NCBI RefSeq assembly: GCF_003946015.1
Contig: NZ_RHNU01000007.1
Coordinates: 23,631-87,630 of the forward strand
Length of the DNA: 64,000 nucleotides
Origin: Companilactobacillus insicii
Lineage (GTDB): Bacteria > Bacillota > Bacilli > Lactobacillales > Lactobacillaceae
Reading direction: 5' to 3'
Below the pieces are notes generated by a model, which searched no databases, had not been told where the DNA came from, and saw only the letters and a program-made list of their open reading frames with translations. Each line of letters opens with the position of its first letter. Position 1 is the first letter of the stretch. Position numbers and translations under genes: made by a program. Positions 20,832 through 29,331 of the stretch are shown here, piece by piece.

Positions 20832-23417
20832 CTAAATAGAATTAGATAAATTCCAATTTATTTGTCCCACATATGCCCCATTAATCGGATTTGGTTGAAG
20901 GTCTAATAACACTCCAGTCGTATTCTTCCATTGACCAGCAATGTCATAATCTAGCGTTTCTTTGTCTTTATTCTCAGCAATTGCAACTTCTGACGACATT
21001 GGATGCTTACTGCCATCCTTATAGACATAAACTAGATCACCATTCAAAGCACTTTTAGTATTAGTTACATCATTTTGAGCAAACAACTTAGAAGCATTGG
21101 CGGATAAATACCAATCAGATTCAGTACTGCTAACTCCTAGTTTCCATTTGCCACTACGATGAACCAGCATCTTTTCACCACTATTATTCACTGAATCAAA
21201 CGAATACGCCGGATCATAATTGAGCGAAACAGAATTAGACAATAATTTAACATTATAATCGATCACATTAGACTTTCCACCATCACCATCGGTTACATAT
21301 ACACGAAGTACATACGAAATCTTATCATCCGTAATTCCTAATTTTTCAGCACTAAAAATCTGTGTCCAATCTAATTCATCCAGTCCTGTACGATCGTCTT
21401 GGATTTTGCTAGTAACTTCTTCACCATCATTTACTTGCATATGCCAAGTTAAATCGGAACTATCAAATGCATGTGCATCCTCGTAATGAACAGTTGCAGG
21501 CAGGTTAACCTTATCTTCTGACTTAACAACTGAGATATTACTATTATTAGTAGTAAGAACTGGATTTTTTTGATGGATATTAACTTCATATTCCAGTATC
21601 TGCTCTGATGAAATAAGACCAGTAGTCATTGCATAGACTTGTATCTTATGAATTCCAGCAGGCACCGCATCTGCTTCACTACCAGTATTCAACGTAATAT
21701 TAAACTTACCATCTGGACTAGCGGTATCTTGCCCATAGTGTAAGTCGCCACCATCGATTCGATAAAACTGATATACATCATTATTACTTAATGGAACCTC
21801 TTTATCATTTTCAGTCAAAGTCATTGTTCCATTTAAAGATAATGTATTTCCAATATCTACTGAAACTGTGGATTTTGTTTTTGCAATATTCAATTTTTTT
21901 GTTTTAGGAATAATATAAAAATCAGGTGTCGTGACATCCCCCTTGTACAGATCACCCTCAATCACCCCGTGGGCGGCTGGAACTAATGTCTTGGCATTAT
22001 TCTCAGCTCGTGCCTTACCGTATACATAAATTGATGCGGCACGAATATTTTCATCAAACTCTTTTGAATATTCATAGGTCAAAACACCATCTTTCACTTG
22101 ATCTGCAGTTATCTTTTCAACCGTTCCCCCAGAATAATTAACTTGACCAATAACTCCACTCTTTGGATATTCAATGTGCTCAGGCAGGTTTATCTTTGCA
22201 CTTACATTTTTTAAGTTCTTCTTTCCCGTTCGATAAATCAAATTATACCCAATCTTCATATCGTCACCATCACGCACTGCGCTATCACCAGAAGTGATCT
22301 CACGTTCCGCTTGAGTCACGTCAAAGACATTAGCATTGGTTGTCGCATTAACTAGCGATGGCATAGTTTCAAAAATCGCCATATTGACCGAAGCCTCTGC
22401 ACCTGTAGCACCAGTAAAACCATAACGTAGCTTATCAGGTATGGAACCATCATCATTGGCTAATTGATTCAAATCAAGATCAATTTTGTGGCTAAACATT
22501 CGATTTTCGGGAACAGTACGGCTAGTTCCGTCAGTTAACTTATCATTGAATATGTAAGTTAACGATGCCTTACCGTCGTTCTTTTCTGGTGGAGAATACT
22601 CTAAAGTCAAGTGATGCCAGGCATATTCTGGCTTACTATTTCTTGTTAATCTCAGAGAGTTCTCGATATCCAAATGATTAAGTAAGAAGATTGAACTACC
22701 TGGAGCATAATCAGACATGTACGCTCCAGGATTACTTGGATAATTCCAAGCAACGTGCTGATTTTTCTTGTTTTCATCTGCATAAATAAATGCATCAAAT
22801 GCACTCATTGCTCCAGCAATCTCAGTTCTATTTAAGAATGTATCAAATTCTAAAGCCCAGCTTTTAGGAATAGCTCTAGATGCAATAACTGAACTCTGTT
22901 CATTATCAGGTTCATTATCGGTTCCCCATACACCCAGTGTTTCCCCTCCGTGAGCATAGCCATCCTTATCAATATCAACGGCATCTGGACCACCATTTTG
23001 CAGAACAACCGCAATTCCATCGGCGGGATTATTGGCATAACCAAAATACAGCCACATTGATAGTGTCTGTTTGATATTGGTATCTAAATAGTTATCCTTC
23101 TTATCATCACTCCAAATCGTACTCAATTGATTAACATCGTCCGTCAATAAAACCGCATCAGTGGTAGGATTCTGCGGATTAGGTCGTTCAATGATACGAG
23201 CACTATTCTTACGTAAATTGGTCTTACCCAACATTGGAACATAAGTAAAATAGTTTTTGGCGTCTTCCTTGTCAGTTAATGACAGCCCCTTTTGTGCAGC
23301 GGCTTGGGCGGCTGCATCCTCCTCTTTAGTTGCTTCAACCTGATTAATATTAAAATAAAATAATAATAAAACCGAAAGCATAGAAAAAATAATTAGTGGT
23401 AGTTTTCTATTGCTCAA
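20832..23417 (-). CDS. Large secreted lectin-like WxL-domain protein (array member 3)
   Basis: 861 residues. The start is a TTG at 23417 with AGGAGGA nine bases upstream; no ATG alternative fits. Signal peptide LPLIIFSMLSVLLLFYFNI, cleavage near VEA-TK, then an Ala-rich linker. Lectin-like domain at about 50-340 (TLSMWLYFGYAN, ADGIAVVLQNGGPDAV, GGETLGVWG, SWALEFDTFLNRT, HVAWNYP, WHHLTLEYSPP, LRYGFTGATG). Then the shared segment IYRTGKKNLKNVSAKINLP, two Ig-like modules, and a WxL-like tail (WKLGV, WYLSANAS, INWNLSNSI). Closest by eye to members 6 and 7, which share the GLSLTD/N...YFTYV opening and the NGGPDAI motif. Wall-attached sugar-binding protein by inference. Confidence 0.85.
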   Translation of the reverse strand: MSNRKLPLIIFSMLSVLLLFYFNINQVEATKEEDAAAQAAAQKGLSLTDKEDAKNYFTYVPMLGKTNLRKNSARIIERPNPQNPTTDAVLLTDDVNQLSTIWSDDKKDNYLDTNIKQTLSMWLYFGYANNPADGIAVVLQNGGPDAVDIDKDGYAHGGETLGVWGTDNEPDNEQSSVIASRAIPKSWALEFDTFLNRTEIAGAMSAFDAFIYADENKKNQHVAWNYPSNPGAYMSDYAPGSSIFLLNHLDIENSLRLTRNSKPEYAWHHLTLEYSPPEKNDGKASLTYIFNDKLTDGTSRTVPENRMFSHKIDLDLNQLANDDGSIPDKLRYGFTGATGAEASVNMAIFETMPSLVNATTNANVFDVTQAEREITSGDSAVRDGDDMKIGYNLIYRTGKKNLKNVSAKINLPEHIEYPKSGVIGQVNYSGGTVEKITADQVKDGVLTYEYSKEFDENIRAASIYVYGKARAENNAKTLVPAAHGVIEGDLYKGDVTTPDFYIIPKTKKLNIAKTKSTVSVDIGNTLSLNGTMTLTENDKEVPLSNNDVYQFYRIDGGDLHYGQDTASPDGKFNITLNTGSEADAVPAGIHKIQVYAMTTGLISSEQILEYEVNIHQKNPVLTTNNSNISVVKSEDKVNLPATVHYEDAHAFDSSDLTWHMQVNDGEEVTSKIQDDRTGLDELDWTQIFSAEKLGITDDKISYVLRVYVTDGDGGKSNVIDYNVKLLSNSVSLNYDPAYSFDSVNNSGEKMLVHRSGKWKLGVSSTESDWYLSANASKLFAQNDVTNTKSALNGDLVYVYKDGSKHPMSSEVAIAENKDKETLDYDIAGQWKNTTGVLLDLQPNPINGAYVGQINWNLSNSI

Positions 23418-23542
23418 AAGTATATATCCTCCTAAACATTTACTTCTTAAAAGGATACTAAAAATACTATATTTATATAATTCAATGTAGACAATAAAAT
23501 ATATCTAAACTTGAACACTATAATTATGCGATATAAAACCTA

Positions 23543-23572
23543 AAAAATCGTTGCTATAACAGCAACGATTTT
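23543..23572 (-). terminator. Terminator of lectin gene 4
   Basis: Stem AAAATCGTTGCT / AGCAACGATTTT with a five-base loop, followed leftward by further T residues, 13 bp past the stop codon. Confidence 0.85.
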
Positions 23573-23584
23573 ATTTATATTCTA

Positions 23585-26296
23585 TTAAGAATTTGGTCCA
23601 TCAACTAATGTCCAATCAATTTGACCTGTATAAGTACCAGATGATGTATCTGGAGCAATATTCAAAAGAATCCCTGTATTTTCGGTCCAATCATCAGTCA
23701 CATCAGTTATCTTCGTATCATTACTTACTTCAGAATCTGAATCGATCAATACTGGACTACTTTCCATTGAATACTCATTTGCACCTTCACGATAAACCAT
23801 CGTACCGGTCAAAGGTAACCCTGTAATCTTATTCATTAACGGAGATGATTGAGCAGTCAAGCTCCAAGCTGTCTTAGCACTCGTAACTTTCAAATTCCAA
23901 TCGCCAGTACGCTTAAGTAATCTACTTTCAGGTGATTGATTTATTGTTTGGAAGCTATATGACTTATTACTTTCAAGTGTAAGTTCTTTAGTAGTTACGT
24001 TAATTGCAATTGTATATATTTCAGACTTCCTACCTGATCCATCTGTGGCAAAAACGGTCAATGTATGTTTACCTTCTCCTAAACCCGTACCCGTTATTTT
24101 ATAATACGAAGTATAGGATGTTGGATTACTATCGGATGTTTTAGGCTTATCATAAATAACCGTTTTACCATCAACTTGATAAGTAATTACTGTTGACGCT
24201 GGATCAAGTGACGATCCATCATCATAACTAACCGTACCTGCAAACAAAATAGAGTCTTCAGGAGAAATAGTATAACTATTCTCATTATCAGATTTCAAAT
24301 CTAATTTTTTATCTGAAACAGTAATATTGTACGTCACGTGATTAGACATAACGTGCATAGCATCAGAAACATAAACTTCCACTGTGTGTGTACCCACACC
24401 AAGCGTGTCTGCACTATATTTCAAACCATAACTGGTGGCTTTAGCTGTCGAATCCACTGACAAGGTCGAATCAGGTTGCTTAGTACCATCGACGATGGTA
24501 TGAACCGTCAAGCTGCTACTGCCAAATGCTGAACCCTTTTCGTAGCTAATAGTACCAGCCATACTGACACTACTTCCAAGCTTTGCGGTTTTCTTCAAAT
24601 CATCGCTATTAGCAATTTTTAAAGTGTCTTTAATGGGATTTATAGTAAACAAAGGACTCATAACATCGCCCGTATAATGTGAACTTCTATACGATGTATG
24701 TGCTTGTTTTACTTCTACAGCATTAGTAGCTGAACCCATATTGGCAACTCCATTAAGATGTACCTTTATACTTGAATTACTACTGCTAAGTCCAGTTAAG
24801 GTCAGATTGATAGTTCCATCTGAATTCAAATCAGTAGCCTTAATGTCTTGTGAATCACCATTACCATATTCAATTGAACCAATATTTCCAGAGCTATCAG
24901 CTTTAAAATCAACATTCTTAGGTACATTAAGTTTAGTTGTAATATCTCCAGTTCCATCTAAACCAGAATTATAAATCAAATTGTAATCAAATCTGAGCTT
25001 ATCGCCATTATTAACATTATGATCCTGTTTAGGATATCTATCACCATCAGGAATATCACGTTCTTGCGTCACATCATATAGATTAGTTGATGCACTCACA
25101 TCAGCAACAGCTGGAATGGACTCAAAGATGACTGCATTCGTAGTAGGTGTACTTTCACTAGAACTCGTAATTCCCCAACGAACCTTAGTCTGACCAGTAG
25201 CAAGATGCAACTTACCTATATCCAAATCAATGATCTTATGAGTCATATCATTAGCTCCGTCACCTCTTTGATCCCACTCATGATACGGTCTAACTGTTCC
25301 ATCATAATCCTTATCATCAAAGATATATTGTAGATGGGCAGTCGTACTACCTGAAGTTGGAGCAACGTACTTTATAGTCACATGGTGCCATGCGTTCTCC
25401 GGTGTATCCGTATAAGTTGAAGTTGTAATTCCAGGTGCTGCTAAATATGTATTAGGAATCGGATTATTGTGATTCATTCCGTAGTACATCCAGAGACCAC
25501 TCACATGATCAACATAAGTCCCACTTTCTCCCGGATAATTCCAAGCAATATGTGGTCCTGACACCTGAGGAGAATTAGAAGAATCCTTTTCAGCATCAAA
25601 ATAATCATCTACTGGATTACCTAATATTGCTCCACCAGTTGGTATTGTAGTATTCATATAGCTATCAAACTCAAGCGCTATACTATTTTTTATAGCACCA
25701 CTGGCAATTTTAGAAGTACTCGATACAATATCTGTACCAGTACCGTCGCCACCCCAAACACCAAGGGTTTCGCCGCCCTTGGGCTTTCTTATGGTACCAC
25801 CAAGTAAATCCAATGAATTTGTTGCATACGTAGAAATAGCATCCTTACCACGTGCATCATTTTGGATAACGAATGCCATCCCATCACCTGATGTTCCTTC
25901 TTTACCACTGAAGTACATCCACATTGAAAATGTCTGATCTTTAGTTACATCAAAATAATTATAATTTTTACCGCTAGAATCAGTCATCTTACCCCAAATC
26001 GATCCGATTTGATTACCACCAGAATTAGTAGTCATTTCAACTACATCAGTTGGGTTAGTAGTACCTTTAGGAACAATCTGCGTAGCATTAGGGATAGTCT
26101 TGCTAGTATCGTAAGTATAATTAGAAGGTTTCTCAAAATAATCACTCAAATCCATTCCCGGTGGTGCTGCCTTCAAAACATCTGAAACGCTAGGAATGGC
26201 TGCTTCAACAATATTATTCATTGAAGGTAGCATAAATAAACCTAATAACATAATCACGAATATCCCCAAGTATATTCGTAAACGTCTTATCCTCAT
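23585..26296 (-). CDS. Large secreted lectin-like WxL-domain protein (array member 4)
   Basis: 903 residues from the ATG at 26296, preceded by GAGGCGG; the frame also has a GTG at 26305 that is too close to the ribosome binding site. Signal peptide IYLGIFVIMLLGLFMLPSM, cleavage near VEA-AI. The mature N-terminus IPSVSDVLKAAPPGMDLSDY is almost repeated in member 5. Lectin-like domain at about 60-380 (TFSMWMYFSGKE, GDGMAFVIQNDARGKDA, GETLGVWGGDG, SIALEFDSYMNTT, HIAWNYPGESG, WHHVTIKYVAP). Two Ig-like modules (SMAGTISYEKGSAF, LFAGTVSYDDGSSL) precede the WxL-like tail: GDWNLKV, WSLTAQS, IDWTLVDG. Monocistronic with its own terminator. Ligand not known. Confidence 0.85.
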   Translation of the reverse strand: MRIRRLRIYLGIFVIMLLGLFMLPSMNNIVEAAIPSVSDVLKAAPPGMDLSDYFEKPSNYTYDTSKTIPNATQIVPKGTTNPTDVVEMTTNSGGNQIGSIWGKMTDSSGKNYNYFDVTKDQTFSMWMYFSGKEGTSGDGMAFVIQNDARGKDAISTYATNSLDLLGGTIRKPKGGETLGVWGGDGTGTDIVSSTSKIASGAIKNSIALEFDSYMNTTIPTGGAILGNPVDDYFDAEKDSSNSPQVSGPHIAWNYPGESGTYVDHVSGLWMYYGMNHNNPIPNTYLAAPGITTSTYTDTPENAWHHVTIKYVAPTSGSTTAHLQYIFDDKDYDGTVRPYHEWDQRGDGANDMTHKIIDLDIGKLHLATGQTKVRWGITSSSESTPTTNAVIFESIPAVADVSASTNLYDVTQERDIPDGDRYPKQDHNVNNGDKLRFDYNLIYNSGLDGTGDITTKLNVPKNVDFKADSSGNIGSIEYGNGDSQDIKATDLNSDGTINLTLTGLSSSNSSIKVHLNGVANMGSATNAVEVKQAHTSYRSSHYTGDVMSPLFTINPIKDTLKIANSDDLKKTAKLGSSVSMAGTISYEKGSAFGSSSLTVHTIVDGTKQPDSTLSVDSTAKATSYGLKYSADTLGVGTHTVEVYVSDAMHVMSNHVTYNITVSDKKLDLKSDNENSYTISPEDSILFAGTVSYDDGSSLDPASTVITYQVDGKTVIYDKPKTSDSNPTSYTSYYKITGTGLGEGKHTLTVFATDGSGRKSEIYTIAINVTTKELTLESNKSYSFQTINQSPESRLLKRTGDWNLKVTSAKTAWSLTAQSSPLMNKITGLPLTGTMVYREGANEYSMESSPVLIDSDSEVSNDTKITDVTDDWTENTGILLNIAPDTSSGTYTGQIDWTLVDGPNS

Positions 26297-26461
26297 TGTA
26301 AACACCGCCTCATATTAATTCGGAATCCTTCCCCCATGAAGTCATCCGGACTAGTGAAAAAAGTCGTTATATTAATTATATTATCACAATAACCAAAATA
26401 TATTTCTATTATTAGAAACATATAATGTTAATCGTTTATAACCGGTGTTATGCAAAAAATC

Positions 26462-26803
26462 GGTTCTTTCTAAAATTTGGTTATAGAATCGAATATTAAA
26501 AAGACTAGATATTTTTTCTTGTTATAAATCCAGAAAAATATCTAGCCTTTTGATTATCGAATAATATAGCACTTATTTATTTAGTCACATCATATAAAAA
26601 CTAACAAACATATTAGTCTCTGTGTGCAAGTAATATTTGTTGCAGTGAAGGTGGCGTTATAGCTTTAGCTATTACACCACGGAACGAGTTTTGAAATTCG
26701 CGTTTTTTGCGAAGTTCAAAATCGAGCTTGGAGACCTTGGCTCCAAGCGGTTCCCACAGTATCAATATTTCTTGTGCCCAGAGACGGCAATCGAGAAAGA
26801 ACC
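26462..26803. mobile_element. MITE-like repeat, copy A, between lectin genes 4 and 5
   Basis: 342-bp non-coding unit bounded by GGTTCTTTCT and AGAAAGAACC. It fills most of the 546-bp gap and contains, in order, a terminator-like hairpin (26498-26551), an AT-rich spacer and a 170-bp structured core (26616-26785) that starts GTCTCTG and ends CCCAGAGAC. The core includes hairpins around TTGAAATTCGCG and GCTTGGAG..CTCCAAGC. The same unit occurs inverted at 39204-39558. There is no transposase; the ends resemble those of ISL3-family elements, which is an inference. I see no clear target duplication. Confidence 0.75.
26498..26551 (-). terminator. Hairpin inside MITE copy A, likely terminator for lectin gene 5
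   Basis: Arms AAAGACTAGATATTTTTT and AAAAATATCTAGCCTTTT flank a loop containing GTTATAAATCC. It is the first strong T-rich hairpin after the stop of lectin gene 5 at 26852. Confidence 0.55.
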
Positions 26804-26851
26804 AAAATTCTTTGCCTTAACACTAAAAAGTCGAACATATTAGTCTCACTC

Positions 26852-29176
26852 TCAAGAATCTACACTATTCGTTAATGTCCACGTTATCGTTCCGTGATAA
26901 TTTCCACCCGATGCATTGGGTAGAATTTTTAATAAAATACCAGAATCCGGCTTCCAACCGCTAGAAATATCAAATATACGATCTTCATCACTCAAAGTAT
27001 CATCCTTATCTACCAAGACCTGATTATCCTCAAGTGACTTTTCCACATCACCACTTCTAAATATTAGTCCTCCAGCCAATTCCTTATTTCCATCGATTAA
27101 ATGTGTTGCTTTTGCTTTCAAACTCCAAATGGAATTCAAGCTTTCTACTTTAAGATTCCAGTAACCTGAACGTTTGACTATTCTAGTTTCAGGACTCTGA
27201 TTGATATCTTGAAATCTGTAATCAGGGTAACTATTTAACCTTAGTACTGACGAATCTCTTGTCACCGACAGGTCATAAGTAACATGATTAGATACTCTAT
27301 GCTTAGAATCTGATACGTAGAGTTCTATCGTATGATCACCTAATCCTAACAACGAAGCTTTTTTTACAATATTATAAGTCGCTTTTGTGGCACCTTTGGT
27401 GACCTTAAAATCAGAGAATGGTTGTTCAACCCCATCAACGATTGCATACAATTTAATTTTGTCACTATCAAAAGCCGAGCCTTTTTCGTATTCTATTGAT
27501 CCATCCAGCTCAAAGCACTGACTATGTTGAACCACCGTCTTAAAACTAGCTTCTCTAGTAATTTTTAATTTATCTTCAACAGGATTGATAGTGAATTCTG
27601 GACTCATAAGATCACCACTATAATGAGGGCTTTTGAAGGAAGCGTGTTCTTGTTTTACATTCGTTACAGTAGAAGATACATCGCTACCAATATTAGCTGT
27701 ACCAAATAATTTGATATGAATATTACTATTCTTACTCCCTAAGCTATCCAACTTCAGAGTAACAAAACTTATCTTTTCCCCTTTGTCATTTGTTCCTTCA
27801 GAAACTTCATCAGAAGTGATATTGACAATCTTGTTCGAATAAATCGCTTGGCCAATAACGCCCTTATCATCAGGTTTGAAATCAACATATGTCGGTAAAA
27901 CAATTTTGGTATCAATTGCACCTGTTTCAGCTAATCCTGAATTGTAGTTTAAAGAATAATCAAACTCCAGCTTATCACCATTATTAACATTAACATCGGC
28001 TTGACTATTTTGATCGTAATCCAAAATCTCCCGTTCTTGGGTAAAGTCATACAAACTGGACGACGCAGTTATGTTAGCAACCGCAGGAATGGATTCAAAT
28101 ACAATCGCATTATTTGTACTTTTGGTTCCCGGAGAACCCGTGGCACTAGTGAATCCCCAACGTAATCGCTCTTGACCAGGTTTGAGATTAAACTTGCTGA
28201 TGTCAATCTCCACATTCTTTCGTTGATCCCATTCGTTGTACTTACGAATAGATCCATCATAATTCTTATCATTAAAAATATAACTAATATGAGCTTTGGT
28301 ACTGCCTTCAACAGGTGGTATATATTTGAATAAGAAATGATGCCATACTTCTTTAATATCATCATTACCAGACATTACCAGATTTTGAATCACATTGTTG
28401 TGTGTCATGTAGTAGGAAAAATTTATGATCCCCATCTTCTGATGGTAAACTCCAGAATCTCCAGGATAATTCCAAGCGATGTGCTGACCTTTAGCAAGAA
28501 AACTCTTGCCATCTTCACTCTTTTGACCATCAAAAAAATCACCTTGGCTAAAAAAGCCTTCTGTCTCATTATGGTGAGTATCAAATTCCAAGGCAAAACT
28601 GTTTTGTATCGCACTAGCAGCCAATCTATCAACAGTAGGCGAACCCATACCACCCCAGACTCCAATTGTCTGTCCGCTTTTTGGGTTCTTCTTACCTAAA
28701 GAATCATATGTTTTGGAAATAGCATTTATTCCATCCGGGTCATTTTGAATAACAAATGCTATACCATCACCTGACTTACTATAATCATCCCCAAAGTACA
28801 TCCAAGTAGAAAAGGTTTGTTCCTTTGTTACATCAAAATAATTATAAGGTGTATCCGGTGCATCAGCGGTTGCCATTCTTCCCCAGATAGATGCTAATTG
28901 ATTGGAACCATTAGTCATCTGTACAACATCAGTCTTGTTGCCCATCACGCCTTGCTTTATTGTAACCATACTGTTAATAGTATTGCTGGTATCTCCAAAG
29001 TAAGTTTTCGGTGCCTCAAAATAATTCTCCAAATTCATTCCTGACGGTGCAGCCTTGAGAACATCAGATATGCTGGGGGTTGCAGCAAATGTGGTAGTTT
29101 GTCCCTCAGTAAAGAAAAGAAGAAAAAGTGAAGCAACGATTAATAATCCATAGTTCCTTCTCAATTGCTTATTCAT
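26852..29176 (-). CDS. Large secreted lectin-like WxL-domain protein (array member 5)
   Basis: 774 residues, the shortest array member, with one Ig-like module fewer than member 4. Signal peptide GLLIVASLFLLFFTEGQ, cleavage near TFA-AT. Mature start TPSISDVLKAAPSGMNLENY is nearly the same as in member 4, and the whole protein reads as its closest relative. Lectin-like domain at about 50-370: TFSTWMYFGDDY, GDGIAFVIQNDPDG, QTIGVWGGMG, SFALEFDTHHNET, HIAWNYPGDSG, WHHFLFKYIPP, LRWGFTSATG. One Ig-like unit (ELDGSIEYEKGSAF), then the WxL-like tail GYWNLKV, WSLKAKA, ITWTLTNSVDS, the most canonical ending in the array. ATG 29176 follows CGAGGAT with a somewhat long spacer. Confidence 0.85.
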   Translation of the reverse strand: MNKQLRRNYGLLIVASLFLLFFTEGQTTTFAATPSISDVLKAAPSGMNLENYFEAPKTYFGDTSNTINSMVTIKQGVMGNKTDVVQMTNGSNQLASIWGRMATADAPDTPYNYFDVTKEQTFSTWMYFGDDYSKSGDGIAFVIQNDPDGINAISKTYDSLGKKNPKSGQTIGVWGGMGSPTVDRLAASAIQNSFALEFDTHHNETEGFFSQGDFFDGQKSEDGKSFLAKGQHIAWNYPGDSGVYHQKMGIINFSYYMTHNNVIQNLVMSGNDDIKEVWHHFLFKYIPPVEGSTKAHISYIFNDKNYDGSIRKYNEWDQRKNVEIDISKFNLKPGQERLRWGFTSATGSPGTKSTNNAIVFESIPAVANITASSSLYDFTQEREILDYDQNSQADVNVNNGDKLEFDYSLNYNSGLAETGAIDTKIVLPTYVDFKPDDKGVIGQAIYSNKIVNITSDEVSEGTNDKGEKISFVTLKLDSLGSKNSNIHIKLFGTANIGSDVSSTVTNVKQEHASFKSPHYSGDLMSPEFTINPVEDKLKITREASFKTVVQHSQCFELDGSIEYEKGSAFDSDKIKLYAIVDGVEQPFSDFKVTKGATKATYNIVKKASLLGLGDHTIELYVSDSKHRVSNHVTYDLSVTRDSSVLRLNSYPDYRFQDINQSPETRIVKRSGYWNLKVESLNSIWSLKAKATHLIDGNKELAGGLIFRSGDVEKSLEDNQVLVDKDDTLSDEDRIFDISSGWKPDSGILLKILPNASGGNYHGTITWTLTNSVDS

Positions 29177-29283
29177 AATTATCTATATCCTCGTGAAATT
29201 CTTATATATCTATATATAAATGTTACTTCTTATGGCAGCTGATTTATACAAAAAATCCAAACGAAGTTATTGTATTTTGACAT

Positions 29284-29314
29284 AATAAAAAAGATACTTC
29301 ATCAGAAGTATCTT
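29284..29314 (-). terminator. Terminator of lectin gene 6
   Basis: Perfect stem AAGATACTTC / GAAGTATCTT with a four-base loop, followed leftward by a T run, 18 bp past the stop codon. Confidence 0.85.
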
Positions 29315-29331
29315 AATTAATAGATATAAAT

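Noticed and set aside
26616..26785. tRNA-like or riboswitch identity for the MITE core
   Set aside because: No cloverleaf with TTC loop, no known aptamer pattern, and a second copy occurs in an unrelated context with inverted orientation.
28337..28699. 120-codon frame opposite lectin gene 5, and similar frames opposite other lectin genes
   Set aside because: Mirror frames of repetitive coding DNA with no start signals.
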